From: Limnobacter sp. SAORIC-580
GTDB lineage: Bacteria > Pseudomonadota > Gammaproteobacteria > Burkholderiales > Burkholderiaceae_B
Assembly (NCBI RefSeq): GCF_013004065.1
Contig: NZ_CP053084.1
Span: 1,612,001 to 1,676,000 of the forward strand
Length of the DNA: 64,000 bases
Reading direction: 5' to 3'
In this document: positions 45,339-56,051 of the stretch, piece by piece
Layout of the letters: the number at the start of each line of letters is the position of its first letter
Numbering within the stretch: the first letter of the stretch is position 1
Position numbers and translations under genes: made by a program
Notes under the pieces: model-generated
Database searches by the model: none
Told to the model about the DNA's origin: nothing
The model's input: only the letters and a program-made list of their open reading frames with translations

Positions 45339-47747
45339 TTACTTTTTGTTGAACCTGTCGGCCAGTTTCTGCCAGGTGTCAATCACCGTGTCAGGATTCA
45401 GCGAAATGGATTCAATTCCTTCACCAGCCAGCCACAAGGCAAAGTCGGGGTGGTCTGAAGGCCCTTGCCCGCAAATTCCCACGTATTTTCCTTTGGCTTT
45501 ACAGGCCTCAATGGCTTTGCTCAACAGGGCACGCACGGCAGGGTCGCGTTCGTCGAAATCAGCGGCCAAAATATCCAGCCCTGAATCCCGGTCCAGGCCC
45601 AAGGTAAGCTGGGTCAGGTCGTTGGAGCCAATCGAGAAGCCATCAAAGTACTCCAGGAACTGATCTGCCAACACGGCATTGGAAGGCACTTCGCACATCA
45701 TCACCACTTTCAGGCCATTTTCGCCACGCTTTAAACCGTTGCGGCCCAGCAAGTCAACTACTTTGGCTGCCTGGTTCAATGTGCGTACAAACGGAATCAT
45801 GATTTGAACATTGTCCAGGCCCATTTGCTCGCGAACACGTTTCAAGGCCAAACATTCCATCTCGAAACACTCCGCAAATTCCTCGGAGATGTATCGGGCC
45901 GCGCCGCGGAAACCGAGCATCGGGTTTTCTTCTTCGGGTTCGTAGCGGCTGCCACCGATCAGCTTGCGGTATTCATTGGACTTGAAATCGGACATGCGAA
46001 CAATAACCGGCTTTGGGTAGAAAGCAGCCGCGATTGTAGCCACTCCCTCAGCCAATTTGTCCACAAAAAATGCGACCGGGCTTGCATGGCCACGCGCCAC
46101 ACTTTCCACCGCTTTCTTCAAATCGGCATCCACGTTCGGATAATCAAGAATGGCTTTCGGGTGAATGCCGATTGCATTGTTGATAATGAATTCCAGGCGT
46201 GCCAAGCCAACGCCCTTGTTGGGCAATTGGCAAAACTCAAAGGCCAATTGAGGGTTGCCCACGTTCATCATGATTTTCACGGGAATTTCAGGCAAGGCGC
46301 CGCGCTTGACTTCGCTGACTTCTGTTTCCAGCAAGCCATCGTAGATGTAGCCTGTATCGCCTTCCGAACAGCTTACTGTAACCAGCATGCCTTCTTTCAG
46401 TTTTTCAGTGGCATCGCCACAACCCACCACAGCGGGAATGCCCAGTTCGCGGGCAATGATCGCGGCGTGGCAGGTACGGCCACCACGGTTGGTGACAATG
46501 GCTGCTGCCCGCTTCATCACCGGTTCCCAATTGGGGTCGGTCATGTCGGTCACCAAGATATCGCCGGCCTGTACACGGTCCATCTCAGAGGAATCGTTGA
46601 TCACTCGAACGGAACCTGCACCAATTTTCTGGCCGATGGCTCGGCCTGAACTCAGAATCGCCGAATTGCCCTTAAGCTTGTAACGCAACTGCACGTCGTT
46701 GTCTTTTTGCGAGTTCACGGTTTCGGGGCGGGCTTGCAAAATATACAGCTTGCCATCAATACCGTCTTTGCCCCACTCAATGTCCATAGGGCGGCCATAA
46801 TGCTTCTCGATAATCATGGCGTACTTTGCCAGTTCGATCACATCCTCGTCGTTCAATGAATAGCGGTTGCGCTGCTCGGCGGGTACATCGACGGTGCGCA
46901 CGCTTTTCCCGCTTTCCTTCAGCGCATCAAATTCCATCTTGATCAATTTGGATCCAATTTGACGGCGAATGATGGGGTACTTTCCCGCAGCCAATGTGGG
47001 CTTGAATACGTAGAACTCATCGGGGTTCACTGCGCCTTGCACTACGGTTTCACCCAATCCGTAGCTGGAAGTGATGAACACCACTTGATCAAATCCACTT
47101 TCAGTGTCCATGGTAAACATGACACCAGAAGCCGCTTTGTCAGAGCGAACCATACGCTGCACGCCCGCGCTCAAAGCCACGTCCGCGTGCGCAAATCCCT
47201 TGTGTACGCGGTAAGAAATGGCGCGATCGTTGTACAGCGATGCGAACACTTCCTTGATTTTCTCAAGCACATCATCAATGCCGCTCACGTTCAGGAAAGA
47301 TTCTTGCTGCCCTGCAAAGGAAGCGTCTGGCAAGTCTTCTGCGGTGGCTGAGGAGCGAACCGCCACTGAAATATCGCCACCACTTTGGGCCATCATGGTG
47401 GTGTAAGAATCGCGAATTTCTTTTTCCAGATCGGCAGGCAGTGGCGCATCAATTACCCACTGGCGAATTTCGGCACCGGCTTGGGTCAGTGCGCGAACAT
47501 CGTCCACATTCAGGGCATCGAGCTTGGCGTTGATACGCTCAACCAGATTGTTGGCTTTCAGGAATTCACGGAAGGCATGTGCTGTTGTGGCAAAGCCGCC
47601 AGGCACTCGCACACCAGTTTCGGCCAATTGGGAGATCATTTCACCCAAAGACGAGTTTTTACCACCGACAGTTTCTACATCTTCCATTCGAAGCTTCTCG
47701 AATGGCGCAACAAGAGCTGTTGGGCTAACTCCTTGATTTGTTGACAT
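45339..47747 (-). CDS. ppsA: Phosphoenolpyruvate synthase PpsA
   Basis: 802 residues. Makes PEP from pyruvate and ATP for gluconeogenesis. N-terminal ATP-grasp domain ([31 protein letters not shown]), central swivelling His domain with the phosphorylated His in [15 protein letters not shown]-terminal PEP-binding TIM barrel with CEVPSNAV and [17 protein letters not shown]. Divergent from ppsR, whose product controls it. Confidence 0.97.
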   Translation of the reverse strand: MSTNQGVSPTALVAPFEKLRMEDVETVGGKNSSLGEMISQLAETGVRVPGGFATTAHAFREFLKANNLVERINAKLDALNVDDVRALTQAGAEIRQWVIDAPLPADLEKEIRDSYTTMMAQSGGDISVAVRSSATAEDLPDASFAGQQESFLNVSGIDDVLEKIKEVFASLYNDRAISYRVHKGFAHADVALSAGVQRMVRSDKAASGVMFTMDTESGFDQVVFITSSYGLGETVVQGAVNPDEFYVFKPTLAAGKYPIIRRQIGSKLIKMEFDALKESGKSVRTVDVPAEQRNRYSLNDEDVIELAKYAMIIEKHYGRPMDIEWGKDGIDGKLYILQARPETVNSQKDNDVQLRYKLKGNSAILSSGRAIGQKIGAGSVRVINDSSEMDRVQAGDILVTDMTDPNWEPVMKRAAAIVTNRGGRTCHAAIIARELGIPAVVGCGDATEKLKEGMLVTVSCSEGDTGYIYDGLLETEVSEVKRGALPEIPVKIMMNVGNPQLAFEFCQLPNKGVGLARLEFIINNAIGIHPKAILDYPNVDADLKKAVESVARGHASPVAFFVDKLAEGVATIAAAFYPKPVIVRMSDFKSNEYRKLIGGSRYEPEEENPMLGFRGAARYISEEFAECFEMECLALKRVREQMGLDNVQIMIPFVRTLNQAAKVVDLLGRNGLKRGENGLKVVMMCEVPSNAVLADQFLEYFDGFSIGSNDLTQLTLGLDRDSGLDILAADFDERDPAVRALLSKAIEACKAKGKYVGICGQGPSDHPDFALWLAGEGIESISLNPDTVIDTWQKLADRFNKK

Positions 47748-47883
47748 TGATTCACCTTGTAGTTCAAAAGAAATAGTGAATGCGGCGATTTGGGTGCACG
47801 CGCATCGACTATTTCCCCTGATTTCTTTTTATGATTGTAACTGTAACCCGACCTTTTGCCACCGATACACACAGGATTGATTC

Positions 47884-48720
47884 ATGTCAGAAAATGTAAG
47901 CCAGGAACGCACCGTGGTTTTTGTGTCAGACGGCACAGGCATTACGGCGGAAACCCTCGGCCACTCGGTGTTGTCCCAATTTGAAGGCATACGTTTCAAA
48001 CAAATTCGCATCCCCTTTATTGATTCAGAAGTGAAGGCAATTTCAGCCCGACAAAAGATCAATGACATTGCGAAATACGATGGCCAGAAACCGATTGTGT
48101 TCAGCACCCTGGTGAACACTGTCATCAACGACGTCGTGAAGCAGGCCGATGGTGTGTTCATGGATTTGTTCCTCACCTTTGTGGAACCCTTGGAAAAAGA
48201 ACTGGACATCAAAAGCACACATCGCATTGGCAGGTCGCACACCATTGCGGACAACGAGCAGTACAAAAACCGCATTGAAGCGATTAACTACACACTGGCG
48301 CATGACGATGGTCAAACTCACAAAGACCTACAGGCAGCCGATGTTATTTTGGTGGGTGTTTCCCGCTCGGGTAAAACCCCAACAAGCCTTTACCTGGCCA
48401 TGCAATACGGTATCAAGGCAGCCAATTACCCCTTGATTCCAGAGGACTTCGAGCGTGGAGAATTGCCCGCGGCCCTACCCCCGTTCAAGGACAAGATTTT
48501 TGGACTTTCAATATCACCAGAACGCTTGAGCGAAATACGCAACGAACGCCGCCCGGGCAGCAAATACGCCTCACTTGAAAATTGCAGGCAAGAGATCAAG
48601 GCGGCAGAGTTCATGATGCGTCGGGAGGGAATCAGTTGGCTTAGCTCGACCAGCAAGTCCATTGAAGAAATTTCAACTACGATACTGCAGCAATTGAATT
48701 TGGGTTCCCCAATTTACTAG
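47884..48720 (+). CDS. ppsR: PEP synthase regulatory protein PpsR (DUF299)
   Basis: 278 residues. Bifunctional ADP-dependent kinase / Pi-dependent pyrophosphorylase that turns PEP synthase off and on by phosphorylating a Thr next to the catalytic His. N-terminal [22 protein letters not shown] and a P-loop [15 protein letters not shown] near residues 157-171 are diagnostic. Divergent from its target ppsA, the standard arrangement. Confidence 0.95.
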   Translation: MSENVSQERTVVFVSDGTGITAETLGHSVLSQFEGIRFKQIRIPFIDSEVKAISARQKINDIAKYDGQKPIVFSTLVNTVINDVVKQADGVFMDLFLTFVEPLEKELDIKSTHRIGRSHTIADNEQYKNRIEAINYTLAHDDGQTHKDLQAADVILVGVSRSGKTPTSLYLAMQYGIKAANYPLIPEDFERGELPAALPPFKDKIFGLSISPERLSEIRNERRPGSKYASLENCRQEIKAAEFMMRREGISWLSSTSKSIEEISTTILQQLNLGSPIY

Positions 48721-48743
48721 GCTTGTGCCTTGATCAAGCGGGA

Positions 48744-50426
48744 TTAAAACAAACTTTGCTGAGAATCGGTTTCTATCTCCGGCTCGTCGGGTCGTTTGTT
48801 GTTGCGCGGTCGTGGGCTGCCGCGGTTATTGCCATTGCGGTTTGGGTTTCTTGAGCCGTGTTTTTCATACACACGCTTTGATTCTTCAACAAAACCCTTT
48901 CGGTGTCTGAACTCCGTAATGTTGGAACGCGCTTTCGAAATGGCTGTGTCAGGGTCCACTACCGGCCAAGGGTAGTCCACCCCTATCACGCATCCGCACT
49001 CTTGCTGAATGAGTTGAGGTGTATTCCAGGGCTCCCCTATCCATGGATTAGGGATGTTTTTCAGCTCTGGTATCCAGCGCCTGATGAACACCCCATTGGG
49101 ATCGTGATCTTTGGCTTGTTTCACCGGGTTGTAAATGCGCAAGGTGTTGATGCCTGTGACGCCCGACTGCATTTGAAATTGCGGGTAGTGAATGCCAGGC
49201 TCGTAGTCGAGAAATTCACGCGCCAACATGGGCGCCGTGTGTCGCCAATCCAGCCAGAGTTGGTAAGACGCAAATGCCACAAGCATGGCACGCATGCGGA
49301 AGTTAACCCAACCCGTGGCGCGCAACATTCGCATGCAGGCATCCACCATTGGAAAACCGGTACGCCCTTCTATCCACGCCAGTGCTTTTTGATTTTCCTC
49401 CGGGCTAAGCTCGGAGAAATTGCGCATGGCATTCAACCCACGGTGAGCTGATCGAAATTCAAGCTCGGGTTCGCTTTCCAGTTTTTGAATGAAGTGGCAA
49501 TGCCAATGCAAACGGCTCTCGAACGACTTCAGGGATTGCTTCCACTGTGTTTGTGCTTTGGGTGGTAAATCGCTTTCTGCCAGTTGCTGACGCGCCTGGC
49601 CCAACACCTCCAGCACTTCCCGAATGGAAATTACACCAAAAGCAAGGTAAGGCGACAGGCGTGAGCAGGCTGATTCAGCGCTCAATGGGCTGGACATTTC
49701 AAAGCGGTAATTCATGCCGCGTTCGCTCAAAAACTCACTCAAACAGCGTTGTGCCTGTTGCCTGCCACCCCGCTGACGCAGGGTTTTGTCCGTTAAATGT
49801 TTGGGGTAAAAATGCACATATTGAGCCCATTGCGGCCAAAGTGAACAGTTCAATTGCACACAGGGCAAACCATTGGCTTCTAGTTGCTGCTGCAAGTTCT
49901 GCGGGAAATCAAACCAAGTGGTCTGAGGTAATTCTGAAAACTCTGGCGCAGGAAGTACTGGTTTGCGCATGGTTTCAAGCCAAAGCTTGCCCCATTCATC
50001 GCGATTTTCAAGTTTGCGCACCACCGCATTGTTGGGGAACTCAAACCAGGGCACGGCATGGTTTGCACACAAGGCTTTCACTTCCTTGTCACGCGCAAAG
50101 CTGGCCCAGTTGCCAGTTTCCTCGTGGCTGTAAATGCTGAGTTGTTGGCAACACAAGGCCATTGTTTGCAAGGAAACTGGCGCATTGGCTTTGGCCAATA
50201 GCAAGGGCACATGCTCGGGCAATTGCTCCGCCAATTCCTGTAAACATTCACGGGCAAATTCAAAATGCTGGGGGGCACTGTCGGGCTGCTTGATCAGTTT
50301 GGGTTCAAGGCAGTACAAGGCCGCCACGCAACCTTTGCTTTCCCTGGCGGCTGCAATTGCCGCATGCCAGGGAGCATGGTCGCTAAGGCGCAGGTCTTTT
50401 TTCAACCAAACAAGGTGCAAGTGCAT
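48744..50426 (-). CDS. Photolyase/cryptochrome-family protein
   Basis: 560 residues. N-terminal Rossmann domain (LHLVWLKKDLRLSDH; antenna site) and C-terminal helical FAD-binding domain (SRLSPYLAFGVISIREV, GRTGFPMVDACMRMLRATGWVNFRMRAMLVAFA, and LDYEPGIHYPQFQMQSGVTG). Ends in a 35-residue basic/Asn-rich disordered tail (SRNPNRNGNNRGSPRPRNNKR) absent from class I photolyases. It repairs cyclobutane dimers or senses blue light; class not settled. Start at 50426 leaves out seven N-terminal residues of a longer frame. Confidence 0.9.
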   Translation of the reverse strand: MHLHLVWLKKDLRLSDHAPWHAAIAAARESKGCVAALYCLEPKLIKQPDSAPQHFEFARECLQELAEQLPEHVPLLLAKANAPVSLQTMALCCQQLSIYSHEETGNWASFARDKEVKALCANHAVPWFEFPNNAVVRKLENRDEWGKLWLETMRKPVLPAPEFSELPQTTWFDFPQNLQQQLEANGLPCVQLNCSLWPQWAQYVHFYPKHLTDKTLRQRGGRQQAQRCLSEFLSERGMNYRFEMSSPLSAESACSRLSPYLAFGVISIREVLEVLGQARQQLAESDLPPKAQTQWKQSLKSFESRLHWHCHFIQKLESEPELEFRSAHRGLNAMRNFSELSPEENQKALAWIEGRTGFPMVDACMRMLRATGWVNFRMRAMLVAFASYQLWLDWRHTAPMLAREFLDYEPGIHYPQFQMQSGVTGINTLRIYNPVKQAKDHDPNGVFIRRWIPELKNIPNPWIGEPWNTPQLIQQECGCVIGVDYPWPVVDPDTAISKARSNITEFRHRKGFVEESKRVYEKHGSRNPNRNGNNRGSPRPRNNKRPDEPEIETDSQQSLF

Positions 50427-50473
50427 ACAGCGAAATCCAGATACCACTGTTTAAGTATACAGTGTATTTGATT

Positions 50474-51295
50474 TTACCGCCTTTGCCTGAATTGTTCAAA
50501 TAAACACACTGCGCTGCTGCTGCCTACATTCAGGCTTTCAATGGTTTTGCTTTGCGGAATTCGAATGTGTTCACTGGCGCGGTCCAGCCAGGCTTGGCTT
50601 ACGCCTTGCCCTTCGCTGCCGAATACCCACACACCCGCAGTTTTTAAGTTGGCGTTGAACAGGTCAACGCTTTTGGGATGCAGGCTGGTCACGCGCACCG
50701 GTATTTTTGATTTAGCCGATGAAAGCGCTTTCAGCAAGTCTTCTTCAGCGTACAGCTGCAAGCCAAACTGAGCGCCCATACCTGCACGCAGCACCTTGTC
50801 ACTCCACACCCAGGCGCTGTGGTCGCTCAATGCCACTTGCTGAACCCCAGCCGCTGCACAATTGCGCAACAGGGTGCCCACATTGCCTGGATCTTGGATG
50901 CCGTCCAGTAAGACAATATCCTGATTTAAATCAATGGCTGCGCTGGCATTCACCGGTTTGAAAAAGATCATCGGCCCGGTGGGAGTGCTCAGTTTGCTGA
51001 GTTTTGAATAAAGTGCGTCGCTAAGCACCAAACAGCGCACCTCACCGTTCTCAAGCACATCGCTCAGGGCCGACATGGTCAACCATTCAGGCTTGTTCAA
51101 CAAACTTTGAGGAATCCAGACCGATTCAATGTGCACACCTGGCAGGTGCAGCAACGTTTCAGCAAGGTGCAAACCCTCGGCTGCAGCCAGGCCGCTGTTG
51201 CGCAACCCATGGTTAGATGAAAGCAGTTTGACGGCAGCTTTCAGCCGTTCATTTTGGGCCGATTCAATTTGCGTAAAATGGCGCTCGTAACTCAT
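50474..51295 (-). CDS. TrmH/SpoU-family rRNA or tRNA 2'-O-methyltransferase
   Basis: 273 residues. N-terminal substrate-binding domain, then the SPOUT knot: motif 1 LDGIQDPGNVGTLLRNCAAAG, motif 2 GVWVFGSEGQGVS, motif 3 IRIPQSKTIESLNVGSSSAVCLFE. Probably methylates ribose in rRNA; the exact site cannot be told. Follows rnhB by eight bases in the same operon. Confidence 0.88.
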   Translation of the reverse strand: MSYERHFTQIESAQNERLKAAVKLLSSNHGLRNSGLAAAEGLHLAETLLHLPGVHIESVWIPQSLLNKPEWLTMSALSDVLENGEVRCLVLSDALYSKLSKLSTPTGPMIFFKPVNASAAIDLNQDIVLLDGIQDPGNVGTLLRNCAAAGVQQVALSDHSAWVWSDKVLRAGMGAQFGLQLYAEEDLLKALSSAKSKIPVRVTSLHPKSVDLFNANLKTAGVWVFGSEGQGVSQAWLDRASEHIRIPQSKTIESLNVGSSSAVCLFEQFRQRR

Positions 51296-51303
51296 GATCG
51301 CCT

Positions 51304-51960
51304 CTAGAACGATGGGTTCTGTTGTGCTCGTTCCAGTGCCTCACGCACTGGACGGAACGATTTTCTATGTACTTGTGTAGCCCCATGTTCCCGCAGCAAA
51401 GCCATGTGGCGCGCAGTGGGGTAGCCCATATGCACGTCAAGTTCATACTGTGGGTATTGCAGCGCATGGGTTTTACACCATTCGTCGCGGGCCACTTTGG
51501 CCAAAATTGAGGCAGCTGAAATTGCAGGAATTTTGGTGTCGCCTTTCACCACAGCAAGCGCTTGGTATGGCCATTTTGGCAATTTGTTGCCATCCACCAC
51601 GATCAAGCATTGCTCCGGTTTCAGGCCGGTTTGTGCAAGCACCGAGTCAACGGCTCGCCACATGGCCAGCAAACTGGCTTGGAGTATATTCAAGCGATCA
51701 ATTTCTTCAACAGTGGCGTGGGCCACTGCGCATGCTTTGGCATGTTCGTGAATTGCGCTCGCGAGCGTGTCTCGCTTCTTGGCAGTGAGTGTTTTGGAGC
51801 AGGCCAATCCATCAATGGTATTGGGCTGATTCAGCAGGGCCGCACCAGCCACCACTGGGCCGCACAGTGGGCCTCGCCCCGCTTCATCCACGCCAATCAC
51901 CTGCAAGCCGAGCTGTGCAGCATGTGCCTGAATTTCTGACCACTCTTGAAACCTAGCCAT
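51304..51960 (-). CDS. rnhB: Ribonuclease HII
   Basis: 218 residues. Removes ribonucleotides from DNA:RNA hybrids. Active-site motif [14 protein letters not shown] (first Asp-Glu) and the VVDGNKLP Asp, plus a later KVARDE Asp. C-terminal extension of usual length. Overlaps lpxB by eight bases. Confidence 0.95.
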   Translation of the reverse strand: MARFQEWSEIQAHAAQLGLQVIGVDEAGRGPLCGPVVAGAALLNQPNTIDGLACSKTLTAKKRDTLASAIHEHAKACAVAHATVEEIDRLNILQASLLAMWRAVDSVLAQTGLKPEQCLIVVDGNKLPKWPYQALAVVKGDTKIPAISAASILAKVARDEWCKTHALQYPQYELDVHMGYPTARHMALLREHGATQVHRKSFRPVREALERAQQNPSF

Positions 51961-53122
51961 TCATCACCTGCTGAATAACGCGGCTGGCAATTTCTCCAGA
52001 CGGTTTTAACAAGCGTTGGTGCTGTTCTGCAAACAGTGTTTGAAGCCGGTCCCGATTGGCATCATTATCAAGTTGAAACAGTGCTTTTTGCGCGAGCGCA
52101 GCCGGTGTTGCATCGTCTTGCAGTAGTTCGGGCACCGCAAATTCATTCAGCAAAATATTGGGCAATCCCACATAAGGCTGGTAGCCCTTGCCTTTCATCA
52201 TTTGGTAGCTTAGCCACGGCATTTTGTAGGCAATCACCATGGGTTTGCGGTACATCATCGCCTCGAGTGTGGCGGTACCGCTGGCCAGCATCACTGCATC
52301 GGCTGAAGCCATGCATTCATGAGACTTGCCCTCGATCAATGCCCAGCGATCCAGTAGTTGTGCCGGGATCATGGTTCTGAACATGTCGAGCAATTTGCTG
52401 GCCGGTGGCATGGGTGTTACAAAACGCAACTCTGGTTTTTGCTTGAGTAATTCAACGCAGGCTTGAACAAATGCAGGGCCAATGTGTTTGACCTCGGCAC
52501 CACGGCTGCCGGGCAATACGGCCAGCAATTGCCCTTCGCTTTGCAAACCCAGGGCGGCACGATAGGCCATTGGGTTGATTGTTTCGGGTACCAGTGCAGC
52601 CATGGGGTGGCCAATGTAGGTGGCTGAAATCCCTTCTTTGGCTAAAATTTCAGGCTCGAATGGAAAAATGCACAATACATGGCTGCAGGCAGCTTTTATC
52701 TTGTGAATGCGCTCCATTCGCCAAGCCCAAATCGATGGGCACACCACATGGACCGTGGGCACGCCACTTTCACGCAGAGCGAGCTCAAGGTTCAAATTGA
52801 AATCGGGGGCATCTACACCCACAAACACTTTGGGTCGATTGTTGATTGACCAGTGTTGAATAAGATTTTTGCGCATCTTCAGCAAGCGTGGCAAATGGCG
52901 CAACACCTCGACATAACCACGCACCGACAACTCTTCCGAGCCATGCAAGGGCTTCACACCCAAATCGCGAAGTTTGGGGCCCGCAATGCCCTCCATGGCC
53001 AGCGTTTGGGTTTGTATCAGATGTTCAATGGCCAAGGCGCCTATCCAGTCACCTGAGGCCTCGCCCACGGCAATCGCCAGGTCCACAGGCTGAGTGCTGT
53101 AAGGTGTACGGGTGTACGCCAT
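51953..53122 (-). CDS. lpxB: Lipid-A-disaccharide synthase LpxB
   Basis: 389 residues. GT19 glycosyltransferase that joins UDP-2,3-diacyl-GlcN and lipid X on the inner membrane. [13 protein letters not shown] opens the N-terminal Rossmann lobe; later [10 protein letters not shown] and a membrane-facing hydrophobic patch ([14 protein letters not shown]). Part of the lpxD-fabZ-lpxA-lpxB-rnhB set. Confidence 0.96.
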   Translation of the reverse strand: MAYTRTPYSTQPVDLAIAVGEASGDWIGALAIEHLIQTQTLAMEGIAGPKLRDLGVKPLHGSEELSVRGYVEVLRHLPRLLKMRKNLIQHWSINNRPKVFVGVDAPDFNLNLELALRESGVPTVHVVCPSIWAWRMERIHKIKAACSHVLCIFPFEPEILAKEGISATYIGHPMAALVPETINPMAYRAALGLQSEGQLLAVLPGSRGAEVKHIGPAFVQACVELLKQKPELRFVTPMPPASKLLDMFRTMIPAQLLDRWALIEGKSHECMASADAVMLASGTATLEAMMYRKPMVIAYKMPWLSYQMMKGKGYQPYVGLPNILLNEFAVPELLQDDATPAALAQKALFQLDNDANRDRLQTLFAEQHQRLLKPSGEIASRVIQQVMNG

Positions 53123-53125
53123 GGC

Positions 53126-53914
53126 TTAACGAATGATGCCGCGAGTGGCTTCGTCAAGAAACACTTTCATGTGAACAAGGTGTGGCTTTGCATCGTCGGG
53201 TGCGGCAGTGGCCAAGGAATCAATTGCCTCTTTGGCTTCTGAGATACTCAGTCCTTGGCGGTAAATTGCCTTGTAGGCCCGTTTGATATTCAGAATCGCA
53301 TCGGGTGAAAACCCCCGACGCTTCAAACCCTCCGAGTTTATTCCGGCTGGTGCTGCCGGGTAACCCGCTGCCATCACGAAGGGAGGAACGTCTTGCATCA
53401 GCTTGGTTTGAAATGCAGTCATGGCATGGTCGCCCACGCGAATGAATTGATGCACGCCGCTCATACCGCCAAGAATAACCCAGTCCCCAATAATGACGTG
53501 CCCAGCCAGCTGCACGCTGTTGGCGATGATGGTGTTGCTGCCAATGTGACAGTCGTGCGCAATGTGCACATACGCCATAATCCAGTTGTCGTTGGCCATG
53601 GTGGTTTTGCCACCGTCTTGCACAGTGCCAGTGTTGAAGGTGCAGTACTCCCGAACGGTGTTGCGGTCGCCGATGATCAGTTCAGTGGGTTCACCTTTGT
53701 ATTTTTTGTCCTGCGGATCGCCGCCAATGGTGGCTGAGCCATGAAATAGATTGTCTTGGCCAATGGTGGTGTGCCCGGCAATGACCATGTGCGGGCCAAT
53801 TTTTGTGCGGGCACCAATTTTTACATGGGGACCAATGACTGAAAATGGTCCAACTTCAACCGTGCTGTCCAGTTCGGCCTTGGGGTCGACTATTGCTGAC
53901 GCATGTATGGGCAT
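53126..53914 (-). CDS. lpxA: UDP-GlcNAc acyltransferase LpxA
   Basis: 262 residues, left-handed beta-helix of hexapeptide repeats ([22 protein letters not shown]...[17 protein letters not shown]) plus a C-terminal helical domain ([12 protein letters not shown]). Catalytic His near 125 lies in [13 protein letters not shown]. Catalyses the first step of lipid A synthesis. Three bases from lpxB. Confidence 0.96.
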   Translation of the reverse strand: MPIHASAIVDPKAELDSTVEVGPFSVIGPHVKIGARTKIGPHMVIAGHTTIGQDNLFHGSATIGGDPQDKKYKGEPTELIIGDRNTVREYCTFNTGTVQDGGKTTMANDNWIMAYVHIAHDCHIGSNTIIANSVQLAGHVIIGDWVILGGMSGVHQFIRVGDHAMTAFQTKLMQDVPPFVMAAGYPAAPAGINSEGLKRRGFSPDAILNIKRAYKAIYRQGLSISEAKEAIDSLATAAPDDAKPHLVHMKVFLDEATRGIIR

Positions 53915-53927
53915 TTGAAAGTGTTCC

Positions 53928-54377
53928 TTAAACTTCGCGGGCCGTGCACATCAAATCAGCAAGCGCGACCACATTGCCATCCACCAGCGCTTTCGCAGCG
54001 TACTTCCAGATTCCGCGCGAAACACGCTCCACCTGAACATCCAGCATCAAAACATCACCAGGCACCACGGGGCGCTTGAAACGACAATTGTCGATACCCA
54101 CGAAGTAATACACCAAGTTCTTGTCGGGCGCGGCTTCCATGGATTTAAACGACAGCAGCCCAGCGGCCTGCGCCAAGGCTTCCATGATCAACACACCGGG
54201 CATGACTGGGTGAATCGGGAAATGTCCCGGGAAAAAAGGTTCGTTGTAGCTGACATTTTTCTGGGCCAGAATTCGAACGTTGGGCTCGAGTTCAAGCACT
54301 CGATCAACGAGCACAAAAGGGTATCGGTGCGGCAAATTTTCCAAAATGCCTTTGATGTCCATAACTGGCGTATTCAT
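53928..54377 (-). CDS. fabZ: 3-hydroxyacyl-ACP dehydratase FabZ
   Basis: 149 residues. Hot-dog fold with [18 protein letters not shown], catalytic His in [14 protein letters not shown] and Glu in [10 protein letters not shown]. Dehydrates hydroxyacyl-ACP in fatty acid synthesis. Start at 54377 is preferred; an in-frame GTG at 54392 would add five residues. Confidence 0.94.
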   Translation of the reverse strand: MNTPVMDIKGILENLPHRYPFVLVDRVLELEPNVRILAQKNVSYNEPFFPGHFPIHPVMPGVLIMEALAQAAGLLSFKSMEAAPDKNLVYYFVGIDNCRFKRPVVPGDVLMLDVQVERVSRGIWKYAAKALVDGNVVALADLMCTAREV

Positions 54378-54414
54378 AGCTTCTGAGTTCACACTTTTAA
54401 ATTTGGGTTTATTG

Positions 54415-55500
54415 TTATTTCAGCTTGTTTTTCAGCTCACGCACTTCACCGCGCAACTTGAGCAATTGTTTGAGAGTAACCGCAGTTTTCTCCCAATCCT
54501 TGTGTTCTTGCAAGGGAAAAATTCCGGTGTAGGCGCCCGGCTCCTTAATGCTGCTCATCACGACTGACGCTCCAGATACATGCGTGCCATCTGGAATGTT
54601 GAGATGACCAAACACCATGGCCGCGCCACCCACCGTGCAGCGAGCACCTATGCTGGTACTGCCTGCAACACCTACGCAGCCAGCCATCGCGGAGTGTTCG
54701 CCCACAGTGACATTGTGAGCGATCTGGATTTGATTATCCAGTTTTACGCCAAAACCAATCAGGGTGTCGTCTAGCGCACCCCGGTCTATGGTGGTGTTGG
54801 CACCAATTTCCACATGGTCTGCAATCAGTACACGACCCACCTGCGGTATTTTGACCCAGGCTCCCTTTTCATTGGCAAAGCCAAAACCGTCCGCTCCGAT
54901 CACCACACCAGCATGCACAATGCAATTCGAGCCAATCGTGCATTCGTCGTATACGGTCACGTTTGGATAAATGCGAGTATGTGCACCCACTTCAACCTGG
55001 TTGCCCAGCACCACGCCAGCTTCAATTCGACTGCCCTCGCCCACTTTGGTGTGGGCGCCAATTACGCAATTGGCTGCAATCATCGCGCTGGGAGCGATTG
55101 TGGCGGTTGGATCTACAACAGCACGTGGATGAATGCCCGGCGCAGGTTTGAACTCACTGTGAGCCACCCACCATTGTTGCAATTTGGCGTAGTACAGGTA
55201 AGGGTCACTGACCACCCATGCGACTGAGGTGGGCACGGGCACTGCGCTGTCTTTGAGGAACTGGCAAAGCGACTCGAATTGGGATTCACGGACGAGAATT
55301 GCACCCGCTTTTGTTGAGAGCAGTTGGTCGCGAAACTTGGGATTGGCAATAAAGCCGAGATGTTTGATCCCGGCTTTTTCCAGCGGTTGAATTCCGGCCA
55401 GAGGAATGTCATCAGACACTGCCGGGTCACCACCAAACGAAGCCAGTCGACCGCCAAACTGCTCAAGCAGTGTGCTGAGCTTCGTTTCAATGAAATTCAT
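54415..55500 (-). CDS. lpxD: UDP-3-O-acylglucosamine N-acyltransferase LpxD
   Basis: 361 residues: N-terminal uridine-binding domain (about 1-105), hexapeptide beta-helix (110-300; [24 protein letters not shown]) with the catalytic His in [17 protein letters not shown]-terminal helix ([19 protein letters not shown]). Adds the second acyl chain in lipid A synthesis. Confidence 0.95.
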   Translation of the reverse strand: MNFIETKLSTLLEQFGGRLASFGGDPAVSDDIPLAGIQPLEKAGIKHLGFIANPKFRDQLLSTKAGAILVRESQFESLCQFLKDSAVPVPTSVAWVVSDPYLYYAKLQQWWVAHSEFKPAPGIHPRAVVDPTATIAPSAMIAANCVIGAHTKVGEGSRIEAGVVLGNQVEVGAHTRIYPNVTVYDECTIGSNCIVHAGVVIGADGFGFANEKGAWVKIPQVGRVLIADHVEIGANTTIDRGALDDTLIGFGVKLDNQIQIAHNVTVGEHSAMAGCVGVAGSTSIGARCTVGGAAMVFGHLNIPDGTHVSGASVVMSSIKEPGAYTGIFPLQEHKDWEKTAVTLKQLLKLRGEVRELKNKLK

Positions 55501-55509
55501 TGATATGGT

Positions 55510-56031
55510 TTACTTCGCGTTGTCCAAGCTGCTGAGAACTTGGTCAGTAATGTCAATGCGCTTGTTGGCATACACGGCTTCCTGGAAAATGATGTCGTAA
55601 TTTTCCTTTTCCGCAATTTGGCGGATCACGCGGTTCGCGCGCTCTACCAACTCACCCACCACCTGGTTTTTACGCTGAGCCAAGTCCTCTTCAAACTCGC
55701 GACGCTTGCGTTGGAAATCACGGTCCATTTCAGCCAGATCACGTTGACGGCGAACCTTCTCTGCTTCAGGCAAGGTGATGGCGTCTTTGTCCAGTTTGGT
55801 GGCCTCTGCTTTCACTTTGGTAGCCAGGTCTTCCAGTTCTTTCTGACGCTTTGAAAAATCACGTTCCAGTTTCTTTTGGGACTCCACTGCAAATTTGGAA
55901 TCGCGCAAAATTCGTTCTGTGTTCACAAATCCAATCTTGGTCGCTGCTTGGGCGTGAGACATGGTTGGCAGTACAACCGCCAAGGACAAAGCACTGCCAA
56001 TCAACAATTTTTTCACACTATTCAAAACCAT
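55510..56031 (-). CDS. skp: OmpH/Skp-family periplasmic chaperone
   Basis: 173 residues: signal peptide (cleavage after SHAQA), a short beta core (IGFVNTERIL) and a long charged coiled-coil (KLERDFSKRQKELEDLATKVKAEATKL...REFEEDLAQRKNQ). Holds unfolded outer-membrane proteins on the way to BamA. Gene order bamA-skp-lpxD is standard. Confidence 0.92.
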   Translation of the reverse strand: MVLNSVKKLLIGSALSLAVVLPTMSHAQAATKIGFVNTERILRDSKFAVESQKKLERDFSKRQKELEDLATKVKAEATKLDKDAITLPEAEKVRRQRDLAEMDRDFQRKRREFEEDLAQRKNQVVGELVERANRVIRQIAEKENYDIIFQEAVYANKRIDITDQVLSSLDNAK

Positions 56032-56051
56032 TCTCCAATATTTGTTCGAAT

